64,000 bases of DNA from positions 174,571-238,570 of the forward strand of contig JAJDYX010000010.1 in NCBI GenBank assembly GCA_022824945.1, in the 5' to 3' direction. The DNA is from Candidatus Latescibacterota bacterium (GTDB taxonomy: Bacteria; Latescibacterota; UBA2968). Positions 1 to 8,030 of this stretch are shown here, piece by piece; the first letter of the stretch is position 1; each line of letters starts with the position of its first letter. A program made the translations under genes and the position numbers. The notes beneath the pieces are model-generated. The model saw only the letters and a program-made list of their open reading frames with translations. It was not told the DNA's origin and ran no database searches.

Positions 1-1277
1 TTGAAGATTTCGTCGTCGGACGCTTTGGGCAGGGCGTAGGTTACGACGCCTTCGCAAAAGCCTTGTCGCCTTTGTACCAGTGCCATTTTTACCTTGTCGC
101 GGATGCGCTCGGCTGTGCCCGGTTCGCCATTCCGTTTTACAAACTGGTGTCGGGTTGCCGCTATCATGACGATTAGTGGGATGTGGTATCTGCCCTCGCC
201 TTTGTACGCGGGTTCAAAGTTTATGGTCCAGCGTCCTTGAACTGTTTGTTGCCAGTTTTCTTCGGGTACGAGGCCCTGTACAATGGGTTCTTGTATTTCT
301 ACGAGTACGGGATAGTTGGATACGCGCTTGCGGTCATATACGCGCAGGGTCAGGGTTACATGGGTCTTCTGGCTTACAAATGGGGTGAGGGGTATTTCTA
401 CTGTTTGCCAGGCTTTTTCGCCGCCGGCTACGTCTTCTTCCCACAGGATCTGATTATCTACGAGTACTTGCTTGAAATGGTAGCCCGCTGTTGGTCCTTC
501 ATAGCTGTCCTGTTGCGTCAATCGAAGCGTATAGCGCTCGGCGTTGGGCTGTACGCGATATCGCCTCTGGAGACTTGCGGCGTCGCCTATTGCCGAGCGG
601 GTGTATTGGGGATAGGAGAATTGCCATCTCGCGGGTGTGTCTCTCTGGTCGTTGAGCAATTGCCATGTCCTTTGTACGGTTTGCGCGGTTTTGGGATAGG
701 CCGCGACTACGCCGTCGATTGCGCTTCCATAGTCCCTTACAAATGCCCGGTCCATTTCCGGATAATACATCAGGGGCCAGAATTCCATGTTGGGGTTGAT
801 GGCCCGCGCCCTTTGGCGCATGGTGGATACATAGGCGGGGGTATATACGTTTCGGTTGGCCCAGAAGTCGTCGATTACAAATGCTTTCAAGTTGGGATGG
901 GCGAGTGATAATAGCGCGATTTCTTCTGCCCAGCGCATGTAGTCCAGGCGGAATGGTTCGGAATATCGCGTGCCGTATATCGGCGGGCTTTCTGTAGGTG
1001 GTACGAGATAGACCCAGGTGTCGATGCCCGCGTTTTGCGCTGCGGGCAAAAATAGTTTCAGGTCTTCCCAATCGGTTTCCCTGTGCCAGATGAGAAAGAA
1101 GTACGCGTTGACGCGCAGTTCAGTCAAGCGGCGTACGAGTACAGGTATATCTACGCGGCCATCGCTGCCTCTTATTTCTGCGTTGTAATCGGCGATTACA
1201 GGCGGCGGACTCGCATGCAGGGGTCTGGTGGTGAATAATAGTAGTATGAAGACCAGAATTTTCAATTTGTGATTCAT
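1..1277 (-). CDS. Secreted protein of unknown function, possibly TIM-barrel (3' end outside window)
   Basis: An open frame of about 425 codons starts at the ATG at 1277 and runs off the left edge. The first ~23 residues are a signal peptide: Lys-rich, then a run of Leu/Phe/Ile, then LHAS before a Pro-rich mature start. The mature part has features of a TIM-barrel glycan-active enzyme: a segment on handling rows of strands such as VNAYFFLIWH, an acidic pair in VIDDFW, and a following region with beta-sandwich-like composition. These resemblances are by eye only and I cannot assign a family. It is divergent from the membrane protein gene at 1409. Confident as a gene, not as to function. Confidence 0.7.
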   Translation of the reverse strand, partial: MNHKLKILVFILLLFTTRPLHASPPPVIADYNAEIRGSDGRVDIPVLVRRLTELRVNAYFFLIWHRETDWEDLKLFLPAAQNAGIDTWVYLVPPTESPPIYGTRYSEPFRLDYMRWAEEIALLSLAHPNLKAFVIDDFWANRNVYTPAYVSTMRQRARAINPNMEFWPLMYYPEMDRAFVRDYGSAIDGVVAAYPKTAQTVQRTWQLLNDQRDTPARWQFSYPQYTRSAIGDAASLQRRYRVQPNAERYTLRLTQQDSYEGPTAGYHFKQVLVDNQILWEEDVAGGEKAWQTVEIPLTPFVSQKTHVTLTLRVYDRKRVSNYPVLVEIQEPIVQGLVPEENWQQTVQGRWTINFEPAYKGEGRYHIPLIVMIAATRHQFVKRNGEPGTAERIRDKVKMALVQRRQGFCEGVVTYALPKASDDEIF

Positions 1278-1408
1278 TTAAAATATCTTTGCGATAAATT
1301 TTTGTGGCTTATCGCCGCTATGTGTGACTATATTAGCTTCGTTAAAACAGAAAGTTACATGACGTATTTTTAAATACAAGAAAAATTGAAATAGCTTCCG
1401 AAAACACT

Positions 1409-3397
1409 ATGGCCCTTCCCGAATCCCTGTCTCCCACATCCGAAGATGCCCAAAGAAGAGCGGCACGCATTACGCCTCGCAGTGTCGCGCTGGGGCTTCT
1501 GATTGCATGTCTGGCGAGTGCATGGGTGACGTATTCCCGCACGGCTGCAAATACTTCTGCGGTTAATATTACGCATCTTCCGGTTTCTATTTTCGCGATT
1601 TTTTTGTGCGTTTTTATTGTCAATACGCTTCTGAAGATTCGGTTTGATAGACAGGGTCTGGCTTCCCGAGAATTGGCTGTTATTTTCGCTATGGGGCTGG
1701 TCGGGGCGATTATTCCCGCGCGTGGGCTGACCGGTGTCTGGCTGGGGCTGATGGCTGCGCCTCATTATCTGGCTACGCCGGAGAATGGGTGGATTGACAA
1801 TGTTCAACCCTTTCTTCCGTCCTATCTATTTCCCTCTAATGATCACCAGCAGACGACGTTTTTGTACGAGGGCTTGCCGTCTGGCGTGCCCATTCCGTGG
1901 GCGGTGTGGGTCGGTCCGATTTTCTGGTGGGTTACACTGATTCTGGCCGGGTTTGTGGTGTGTTTTTGCATTGTGGTTATTCTTCGCAAGCAGTGGGTTG
2001 AGAGCGAGCGCCTGGATTATCCTTTGCTCGCGCCTGTTCTGGAGATGGTTGCCGAGGCTCGCGATTCTTCGGGGCGGAGTGGCTGGCCGGTCCTGTTTCG
2101 AGGATATCTCTTTTGGATTGGTTTTGGGCTGGCGTTTGGGATTATCGGGTGGAATATTATTACTTATTTTTATACGACGGTTCCCCGTATTAGCATGAGT
2201 CCCAATGGCGGGCTTTTTTATTTTGCGCGTCTTTTTCCGCCGCTGTTGACGCATATCAATACTTATACGATTGGGTTTGGATATTTTGTCAATCTGGAGA
2301 TTCTTTTTTCGATCTGGTTTTTCCATTTTTTGTTGATGGGCGAGATTGCGCTTATTCGGAAGACGGGCTTTCAGTTTGGGCGCATGCACCAGAAGGGCGG
2401 CGGTTGGGGTGATCCTCTGGTGCAGTGGCAGTGTATGGGCGCGCTTTTTGTGTTTGTGGGCTGGGGGCTGTGGACTGCGCGGCGGCATTTGAAGGCGGTT
2501 TTTCGGAAGGCATGGAATGACGATCCCGATGTGGATGATGCGGGTGAGCTTCTTTCCTATCGCACGGCTGTGATTGGCTTGATTGTGGGTGTGGCTTATA
2601 TCATAGCCTATCTTTTGAAGGCGGGGGTTGCGCCGGGTCTTTTGATGATTACGATACCGGCTGCGATTGTTATTTATATCGCGCTTGCCCGTTTTGTGTG
2701 TGAGTCGGGTACACTTTATCTGGGTATTCCCACGACGCCTCTGGATATGGGTTTTCAACTGATCGGTACGGTTACGATTGATCCGAGGACGATTGCGATG
2801 GGTTCTACGGCTCACGCGTTGCGCTGGATGCTGTTTATGCCAGCTTTGTCACAGAATGCCAAAGTTTTTGATCGCGTGCCGGGCAATAAGCGCGCGCTTT
2901 TCTGGGTGTTGCTTTTGGGGTTGGTCGGCGCGCTTGTGGTCAATATTTCGATGGTGCTCTATCTGGGCTATACACACGGGGCGTACAATTTTACGGAGTA
3001 TCCGTTTACCCGGTACGCGCCGCGCCTTTACGATGCGATTGTTACGAAGATCAAGTCTCCCGAGCCAGCTTCATGGGAGCGGATGGTGCTGTTCGGCTTT
3101 GGGGGCCTCATTTTTGCGATTCTCACGGCGCTTCGATATCGCCTGCCCTGGTGGCCCATCCATCCCGTGGGTTTTATTATTACGACGACGAGTATTCTTC
3201 ACGAGATTACGTCTCTTATTATCGTCTGGCTGTTCAAAGCTATTGTGATCCGGGTGGGTGGTGTGTCCTTGTACGAAAAATACCGTCCGCTCTTTTTTGG
3301 GATTATTGCAGGCAGGGCGACAGGGGTGCTCGTTTCGTTTGTTGTGGATTTGATCTGGTTCCCCGGTGGGGGGCATGGGGTACACGGTTGGGCGTGA
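1409..3397 (+). CDS. Large multi-pass membrane protein, DUF6785/DUF6784-like
   Basis: This 662-residue protein has a ~25-residue polar N-terminus and then roughly a dozen or more hydrophobic segments with short loops, so it is an inner-membrane protein. Size and composition match the DUF6785/DUF6784 proteins that are frequent in Poribacteria- and Latescibacteria-like genomes, whose function is unknown; a transporter role is a guess. The ATG at 1409 has no clear ribosome-binding site, so the start is less sure than the frame. It stands alone: the gene to its left is divergent, the one to its right convergent. Confidence 0.7.
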   Translation: MALPESLSPTSEDAQRRAARITPRSVALGLLIACLASAWVTYSRTAANTSAVNITHLPVSIFAIFLCVFIVNTLLKIRFDRQGLASRELAVIFAMGLVGAIIPARGLTGVWLGLMAAPHYLATPENGWIDNVQPFLPSYLFPSNDHQQTTFLYEGLPSGVPIPWAVWVGPIFWWVTLILAGFVVCFCIVVILRKQWVESERLDYPLLAPVLEMVAEARDSSGRSGWPVLFRGYLFWIGFGLAFGIIGWNIITYFYTTVPRISMSPNGGLFYFARLFPPLLTHINTYTIGFGYFVNLEILFSIWFFHFLLMGEIALIRKTGFQFGRMHQKGGGWGDPLVQWQCMGALFVFVGWGLWTARRHLKAVFRKAWNDDPDVDDAGELLSYRTAVIGLIVGVAYIIAYLLKAGVAPGLLMITIPAAIVIYIALARFVCESGTLYLGIPTTPLDMGFQLIGTVTIDPRTIAMGSTAHALRWMLFMPALSQNAKVFDRVPGNKRALFWVLLLGLVGALVVNISMVLYLGYTHGAYNFTEYPFTRYAPRLYDAIVTKIKSPEPASWERMVLFGFGGLIFAILTALRYRLPWWPIHPVGFIITTTSILHEITSLIIVWLFKAIVIRVGGVSLYEKYRPLFFGIIAGRATGVLVSFVVDLIWFPGGGHGVHGWA

Positions 3398-3439
3398 GGG
3401 GAAGGATGAAGTGTGAAGGAGGAAGTGAGAACACCCGTC

Positions 3440-3491
3440 ATCGCGGCATGGTCCCCTGCTTAAATCATGCAGGGACATGCTTAGCCGCGAT
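3440..3491. repeat. Nested palindromic repeat, copy 1
   Basis: Outer arms ATCGCGGC (3440-3447) and GCCGCGAT (3484-3491) enclose a second inverted repeat with arms GTCCCCTGC and GCAGGGAC (about 3451-3475). The same two arm pairs recur at 24446-24508, but side by side instead of nested. It lies in the short space between two convergent genes, as REP-type elements do. Confidence 0.7.
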
Positions 3492-3581
3492 CCAGTCTTG
3501 AGGTGAGGATTGGGCAGAAGCAGGTCCAGAGATCAGGGTGACACTTACGGCTATGGTAAGAAATACAGATTGGATAGTCAT
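3465..3581 (-). pseudogene. 38-codon exported-protein remnant ending in the repeat
   Basis: The frame from 3581 encodes a convincing signal peptide (about 24 residues ending GPASAQ) followed by only 14 residues. The last nine, WIAAKHVPA, are read out of the palindromic repeat. The simplest reading is a secreted-protein gene whose body was lost when the repeat arrived, leaving the signal peptide. It follows the gene at 3595 in the same direction after 13 bases. There is no strong ribosome-binding site, so it may not be translated. Confidence 0.35.
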
Positions 3582-3594
3582 CTCTATTGCATTA

Positions 3595-4527
3595 TTAGAA
3601 ATTGAATGTGAGTGCGGCGCGAAGTCCTTTGTTGGATGTGGGTGCAAGGCTCAGGTTGAGGCGTTGAGGCGACACCTCAACCCATTTATCGGATTTTGTT
3701 ATCGCGCCAATCAGCGTGGAGATAACAAAGACCGATGGAGCGGCTATAGTCCCAAATATGAATACGGCCAGACCATCGATATTGTCAGGATTACGGGATT
3801 CGAGTTTTTTCACGTACGCGTATGAAACTGTAAAGATGACGAGTCCGGCACCAAACCCGATTTTAAAGCCTTTGCCTGTGTTTCTATATTGTCCCATGCT
3901 TACTTCGAGATGAGAGATTGAAGAAATAGGTACTTGATAAAATGTTGTATGTCCTTGTTGTATGCCTTCTTGGGCACGAATCCGGCGGGACGAAATTGCG
4001 CGTACTTGCTGAGAAGTTCGTGTTGCCTGTATAACCAGCGTGTCTTGCTTCATTTTAATAAGTCTGCCAACCATCTGTCCTTTCTGAATTGACGGGGCAT
4101 ACACACGCACTCGAGGTGGCCTGGTTGTGATGGTCTTTTGATTGAGTGATTGGATAGCGGCCTGCTCTGTCTCCTTTGCTGTTTCTGCCATATTTCCAAT
4201 AAATCGATCTACCTCATTCATTTGTCCTATCGTGGTTGCTTCTTCGCTCATAACCAGTGACAAGATTTTGTCGTAAGCAACCGTCTTCTTCCCCCACAGA
4301 CCATTCCGAATGGTAAACGAAATCTCGTCAATAGCATCAATCCAGCCCTTGTCTAATGTCTGTTTGTTCTTGCTATCGTAATAGGTGACAGCAACATAAG
4401 CATCTTGAATGAGCGTGTTGGCATTGACCTCTGCACCTTGCAGATATGTAGCTGCATACGCGAGCGTTGGAGCCATTGCATTGAGCAAGATGGTTGCAAT
4501 TACAAAGACAGCAGCTAATTTTTTCAT
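3595..4527 (-). CDS. Exported protein of unknown function (310 aa)
   Basis: I take the ATG at 4527, seven codons inside the longest frame, because a signal peptide starts there (MKKLAAVFVIATILLN, cleaved near AYAA) and an AGAGAG stretch precedes it. The mature protein has a Thr/Gln-rich middle, a beta-rich segment around residues 150-215 (GRLIKMKQDTLVIQ), one or two hydrophobic segments near 230-280, and ends in Phe as many outer-membrane proteins do. No family recognised. The middle segment resembles one in the lipoprotein encoded just upstream (4576-5022), so the two probably work together. Confidence 0.65.
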   Translation of the reverse strand: MKKLAAVFVIATILLNAMAPTLAYAATYLQGAEVNANTLIQDAYVAVTYYDSKNKQTLDKGWIDAIDEISFTIRNGLWGKKTVAYDKILSLVMSEEATTIGQMNEVDRFIGNMAETAKETEQAAIQSLNQKTITTRPPRVRVYAPSIQKGQMVGRLIKMKQDTLVIQATRTSQQVRAISSRRIRAQEGIQQGHTTFYQVPISSISHLEVSMGQYRNTGKGFKIGFGAGLVIFTVSYAYVKKLESRNPDNIDGLAVFIFGTIAAPSVFVISTLIGAITKSDKWVEVSPQRLNLSLAPTSNKGLRAALTFNF

Positions 4528-4575
4528 GTGTCTCTCTTTTTGAGACAAATATATTTCATTGATTCTACTTAAAAG

Positions 4576-5022
4576 TCAATCGAACTGAAGTCTATTATAC
4601 CAGATTAAAAAAAGAATAACTGGAAATAGAACAATGATAGCTATAGCTTGTTCTCTTGAGGACTTTTTTTTTATAAGCAATTCTATCTTATTGATGTGCT
4701 TAAAAGAGATATGGATTTCCTTATCTTTAAATCCATGGGTAGAGGTGACGATAACAATGGCATCTGCTGTGACAGATTTCACCCGTCCTATCTGGCGTTT
4801 TGGTTTTGTAGATGAGCCATCCAGATAGGTAATACGAATGAGTTGTTCCACTTTCAGATTCAGTGGCTTGTGCTGCTCTGCCTTCAGTTCTTCCTGTTCA
4901 ATAGATTTCAGGACTTTTGTTGTCTGGCATCCCGTCTGAATCAGAAGCACGCACGCCAGTAGCAGGCACAGGATTTTGCGAGAGACCTCAAAGCCATTGA
5001 CTTTACGAATTTTCTGGTTCAT
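4576..5022 (-). CDS. Small lipoprotein of unknown function
   Basis: This 148-residue protein has a lipobox, LLIQTGC, at about residues 27-33, so it should be lipid-anchored. A ~60-residue beta-rich segment follows (RITYLDG, then GRVKSVTADAIVIV), then a basic patch and one C-terminal hydrophobic segment before the end, which is unusual for a lipoprotein. The ATG at 5022 is chosen over an earlier TTG because GGAGG sits eight bases upstream. It is co-directional with the exported protein at 3595-4527, 48 bases away. Function unknown. Confidence 0.65.
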   Translation of the reverse strand: MNQKIRKVNGFEVSRKILCLLLACVLLIQTGCQTTKVLKSIEQEELKAEQHKPLNLKVEQLIRITYLDGSSTKPKRQIGRVKSVTADAIVIVTSTHGFKDKEIHISFKHINKIELLIKKKSSREQAIAIIVLFPVILFLIWYNRLQFD

Positions 5023-5079
5023 CAATAATACCTCCTTCAAAACACAAAGGCACGGGTAGCTGTCTCCTGCTCAAAAAAA

Positions 5080-5355
5080 TCAACCATCATTGGGAAAGTG
5101 ACTTGAAAATATCAGAAAATCGGCAGTATCAATGGTCCCATCGCCATTCAAATCCATCTCTCCATTAAAACCATTCTCACCTTCGGATAGACCAAATGCG
5201 GCTACAAAAAGTAAATGATCTGACGTATTGACCGCACCATCACCATTAAAATCGCCGATCAGACTGACAGACATAGAGAAACTGCCTGTTCCTGTCCTGC
5301 CGTGAACATCGGTCACTATCACGGTAAGTTTGAAGTGCGAAGTGGGATGAGACAA
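5080..5355 (-). pseudogene. Dockerin-type EF-hand fragment
   Basis: The 91-codon frame carries two calcium-loop repeats, GDFNGDGAVNTSD and MDLNGDGTIDTAD, each followed by a hydrophobic LLF/LIF segment: the dockerin layout, and close in style to the pair in the protein at 51615-53354. The N-terminal part reads like the end of a cadherin-like domain (KLTVIVTDVHG). The only start is a TTG without ribosome-binding site and an in-frame TAA lies eight codons upstream, next to AAGT/GAAGT-type simple sequence. It is most likely the surviving 3' end of a larger secreted-protein gene. Confidence 0.5.
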
Positions 5356-5389
5356 TGGAGAGGTGTTGGGAGGTTCTTACTTTTTACTT

Positions 5390-6643
5390 CTAACTTCTTT
5401 CCACCTCCACCCACAATTCATTTAGTCCGCGCAAAGTGATCTGATGCCTACGCACGGGTTCGGTGCTTAGTCGAATTGAGGCGTATCGCTTCAGCAGGGC
5501 GGCAAAGGCCACTTTGGCTTCCATTACGGCAAGTGACGCGCCCAGGCAGTAATGGATGCCGCGTCCGAAAGAGAGGTGACTCGTTTGCTTTCGGCCTATG
5601 TCCAGGGTATTGGGATCGGAAAACACGGCGGGGTCGCGGTTTGCTGCGCCGATGAGGGAGATGACGGGTTGGCCTGCGCGGATTCGCTTGTTGCGGATTT
5701 CTACATCTTCGAGCGCGATGCGCCGGTCCATCTGAACGGGCGGGTCATATCTGAGAAACTCGTGTATTGCCAGGTCCAGCAAGTCGGGCTGGCGGCGGAG
5801 ACGCTGGAACTGGTCGGGGTTTCTCAGGAGGGCGAGCATGCCGTTGCCAATCAGGTTGCGCGTTGTTTCGTTGCCAGCCACGAGCAAGAGAATCAGGGTA
5901 GTCACCAGTTCTGCGTGCGTCAAGCGGTCGCCCGCCTCTTCTGCGGCCACGAGGTCGCTGGTCAGGTCGGCCTGTGGTTTGCGCCGTCTCTGTGCTATGA
6001 TTTCCTCGAAGTACGCTTCCAATTCCACCCGGGCCTGCCGCGCCTGTTTGATGTTTTCGTCATCGAGGATCGGTTCGATGCTGAGTGAAATCAGATTTGA
6101 CCACGCTTTGAACCGGTCCAGGTCCTCGGTGTGGACCCCCAGCATTTGGGCGATGACAATAACCGGCAGGGGAAATGCGAAGGCGTTCATCAGGTCGAAG
6201 CGGGTTTGTCCTTCGATGGCGTGCAGAAGGTCGTCGGCAATTTGTTCGACTTTGGGTTGAAGAGCCGCGACAGATTTGGGGGTGAATGCCCTGGAGACCA
6301 GGGCACGCAGCCGGGTGTGGTCGGGGGGATCGAGGGCGAGCATGCCCAGAGGGCCGATGCGAACATAGGTATCGGTGGGCAGTCCTTGGTTGGAAAAACG
6401 CGCGTGATCCCGCAAAATAGCATCTACTTCCCGGTAGCTGCTTATGGCCCACGCGTTGATCAGTCTCATGCGGTGGATTGGGTCTTTGCGGCGCAATTGT
6501 TCGTACAGGTCGTACGGATCGGTGAGGACTTCGTCGGAACCGGGGTGGTAGGCAACGCCCGATTCGAGGCGTTCATAGGTGAGTAGTGCCCGTGCGGCAA
6601 GCGGCTTGAGACTTTTCTCGATTGCCCGAGTTATTGAAATCAT
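5390..6643 (-). CDS. Cytochrome P450
   Basis: A 417-residue soluble bacterial-type P450, a haem mono-oxygenase that needs ferredoxin-type electron donors, none of which is encoded nearby. Visible hallmarks: the I-helix oxygen-binding segment AGNETTRN, the K-helix ExxR as EFLR, and the haem loop FGRGIHYCLG with the axial Cys at residue 366. The length is normal and there is no membrane anchor, so it is cytoplasmic. The layout fits the large CYP10x/CYP1xx group of actinobacterial and proteobacterial hydroxylases; the substrate cannot be told. It starts 20 bases after a terminator, so it may have its own promoter. Confidence 0.93.
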   Translation of the reverse strand: MISITRAIEKSLKPLAARALLTYERLESGVAYHPGSDEVLTDPYDLYEQLRRKDPIHRMRLINAWAISSYREVDAILRDHARFSNQGLPTDTYVRIGPLGMLALDPPDHTRLRALVSRAFTPKSVAALQPKVEQIADDLLHAIEGQTRFDLMNAFAFPLPVIVIAQMLGVHTEDLDRFKAWSNLISLSIEPILDDENIKQARQARVELEAYFEEIIAQRRRKPQADLTSDLVAAEEAGDRLTHAELVTTLILLLVAGNETTRNLIGNGMLALLRNPDQFQRLRRQPDLLDLAIHEFLRYDPPVQMDRRIALEDVEIRNKRIRAGQPVISLIGAANRDPAVFSDPNTLDIGRKQTSHLSFGRGIHYCLGASLAVMEAKVAFAALLKRYASIRLSTEPVRRHQITLRGLNELWVEVERS

Positions 6644-6662
6644 CGTTGCGTTCTTTCACACA

Positions 6663-6696
6663 AAAGCCCCGTTTGACTTTTGCCAGACGGGGCTTT
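6663..6696 (-). terminator. Intrinsic terminator after the histone-like gene
   Basis: Perfect 10-bp stem AAAGCCCCGT (6663-6672) with ACGGGGCTTT (6687-6696), 14-base loop. It lies 20 bases downstream of the stop at 6716 and separates that gene from the P450. The T-run is short, so efficiency is uncertain. Confidence 0.7.
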
Positions 6697-6715
6697 CGGT
6701 ATTGGCGGGTATATC

Positions 6716-7894
6716 TCATGCATTCTTCAGGGCATTTACCGCTTCAATCAGTCGCCTGTCGGCTTTGTAGCGCAATTCTAAGATCGCGTCTATATCCGAT
6801 AGTGCGTTCGACTGAGCCTGTAGTCGGCACACGTCAATGCGGTCTGACAGGGCATTCATCACCACGTCGAGCAACATCAAATCTGTGACATCGTCGGCAA
6901 CCATACACTCATCGGCCAGAACTTTGCGGATCATTTCCAGGGGCTTTTTGAGCCTTTCAGCGTCCGGGATGGATTCACTATTTCCATTGTTGACCAGTTC
7001 GGGCGACAAGCTGCCGATAAAGCCTTCGCTGATGAATTGCCGCGTTTTGTCTTCGGTCCAGGATTGAGCTAGAATTTGTGTCAATTTGTTCGATGGTTGA
7101 TCGGGTTTCTGGCTGCGACTGCGATCGCTTGTGCGCTTTGAAGACCGCTGTTTGTTCTGATTGCTCTGATTGCTCTGATTGCGTCCTTTAGGTGGGCGAG
7201 ACACTTTGCGCGTGTCTTTTTGGCGAGGCAGATTGCGAGTATCTTCTTTTTTTGGTTCATCCCGCTGGGCCTGAGCAGGTGTTTCGGTTCGCGCTGGTTC
7301 CGCTGATGCTTGAACGGTTTTTTCCTCTGTGTTCGCGTCCTGCCGCCGAGTGGGTTGAACAGGTGTGCTTACACCGGCGCGGTCTTCCCAGCCAATTGGT
7401 GCAGACCGCCTTGTTCGACGCCCCCATTGCATTTCTTCTGTTTGCACATCCTGGGGCGTTTGTGTTTGCGCGGTTTCTGCTTCTTTTCGATTCTGTTCGG
7501 CGGAAGCCTTTGCCTGGACCTTTTCCCTTCGCTGTCTGGATGGCGGCGATGAGATCACCGTGCGCTCTTCCTGTGCGGCAGACCTTTCAATCTTTTTCGC
7601 AGGTTTTTTGGCTTTCTGCGCAGGTTTTTTGGCCTGTTTTACAGGTTTTTTGGTTATTTTTTTGGATGGCTGCTTTTTGGCTGTTTTTTTGGATGGCTGC
7701 TTTTTCGCAGGCTTTTTAGACGACCGCTTTTTCGATACACGCGGTGTAGAAGACCTGGTGCTCGTTTTCTTAGCTGGCTTTTTGGCTGTTTTTTTAGTTG
7801 CCTGCTTTTTGGACGGGCGTTTTGCTTTTTTTGCTGTGGATGTTGCGCCTTCAGTTTCCCGAGGTTCATCGGTCTGTGATTTCGTTTTTGCCAT
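6716..7894 (-). CDS. Histone H1-like Lys/Pro/Ala-rich protein with a novel C-terminal domain
   Basis: A 392-residue protein in two parts. Residues ~1-105 are Lys/Ala/Pro/Ser repeats (KKPAKK, KKQPSKK), the composition of eukaryotic H1 tails and bacterial H1-like DNA-binding proteins. Residues ~105-265 are polar and disordered, with an Asn/Gln/Ser run (QSNQSNQNKQ) and Arg-rich stretches. Residues ~270-392 look folded and helical and end in a hydrophobic helix pair; I do not recognise this domain. A nucleoid-binding role is inferred from composition alone. It follows groEL but has its own promoter (7932-7960) and is preceded by groEL's terminator. The start has AAAGGA upstream. Confidence 0.75.
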   Translation of the reverse strand: MAKTKSQTDEPRETEGATSTAKKAKRPSKKQATKKTAKKPAKKTSTRSSTPRVSKKRSSKKPAKKQPSKKTAKKQPSKKITKKPVKQAKKPAQKAKKPAKKIERSAAQEERTVISSPPSRQRREKVQAKASAEQNRKEAETAQTQTPQDVQTEEMQWGRRTRRSAPIGWEDRAGVSTPVQPTRRQDANTEEKTVQASAEPARTETPAQAQRDEPKKEDTRNLPRQKDTRKVSRPPKGRNQSNQSNQNKQRSSKRTSDRSRSQKPDQPSNKLTQILAQSWTEDKTRQFISEGFIGSLSPELVNNGNSESIPDAERLKKPLEMIRKVLADECMVADDVTDLMLLDVVMNALSDRIDVCRLQAQSNALSDIDAILELRYKADRRLIEAVNALKNA

Positions 7895-7931
7895 ACTATC
7901 CTTTCGTCAAATTTGGTTTAAGTCTTTGCAT

Positions 7932-7960
7932 AATATAGATAAAACTGCCCACAAATTCAA
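7932..7960 (-). promoter_or_regulatory. Promoter for the histone-like gene
   Basis: On the minus strand, TTGAAT (7955-7960) and TATATT (7932-7937) are 17 bases apart. Transcription would start near 7925, about 30 bases before the ATG at 7894. Confidence 0.55.
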
Positions 7961-7972
7961 CCAAACACAAAA

Positions 7973-7999
7973 AAAAGGCTGACCATTGGTCAGCCTTTT
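7973..7999 (-). terminator. groEL terminator
   Basis: Perfect 12-bp stem AAAAGGCTGACC (7973-7984) with GGTCAGCCTTTT (7988-7999), 3-base loop, and a T-run on the minus strand. It sits 31 bases past the groEL stop. Confidence 0.9.
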
Positions 8000-8030
8000 G
8001 TGGAGGTTGAGCATATTTTGACAGTCCGAT

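Noticed and set aside
183..908. 241-residue rightward open frame over the left-edge gene
   Set aside because: It lies opposite the leftward gene starting at 1277, which has a signal peptide and protein-like composition; the rightward frame is a shadow.
4576..4828. Short rightward frames over the lipoprotein gene
   Set aside because: Shadows of the lipobox-bearing leftward gene; no ribosome-binding site.
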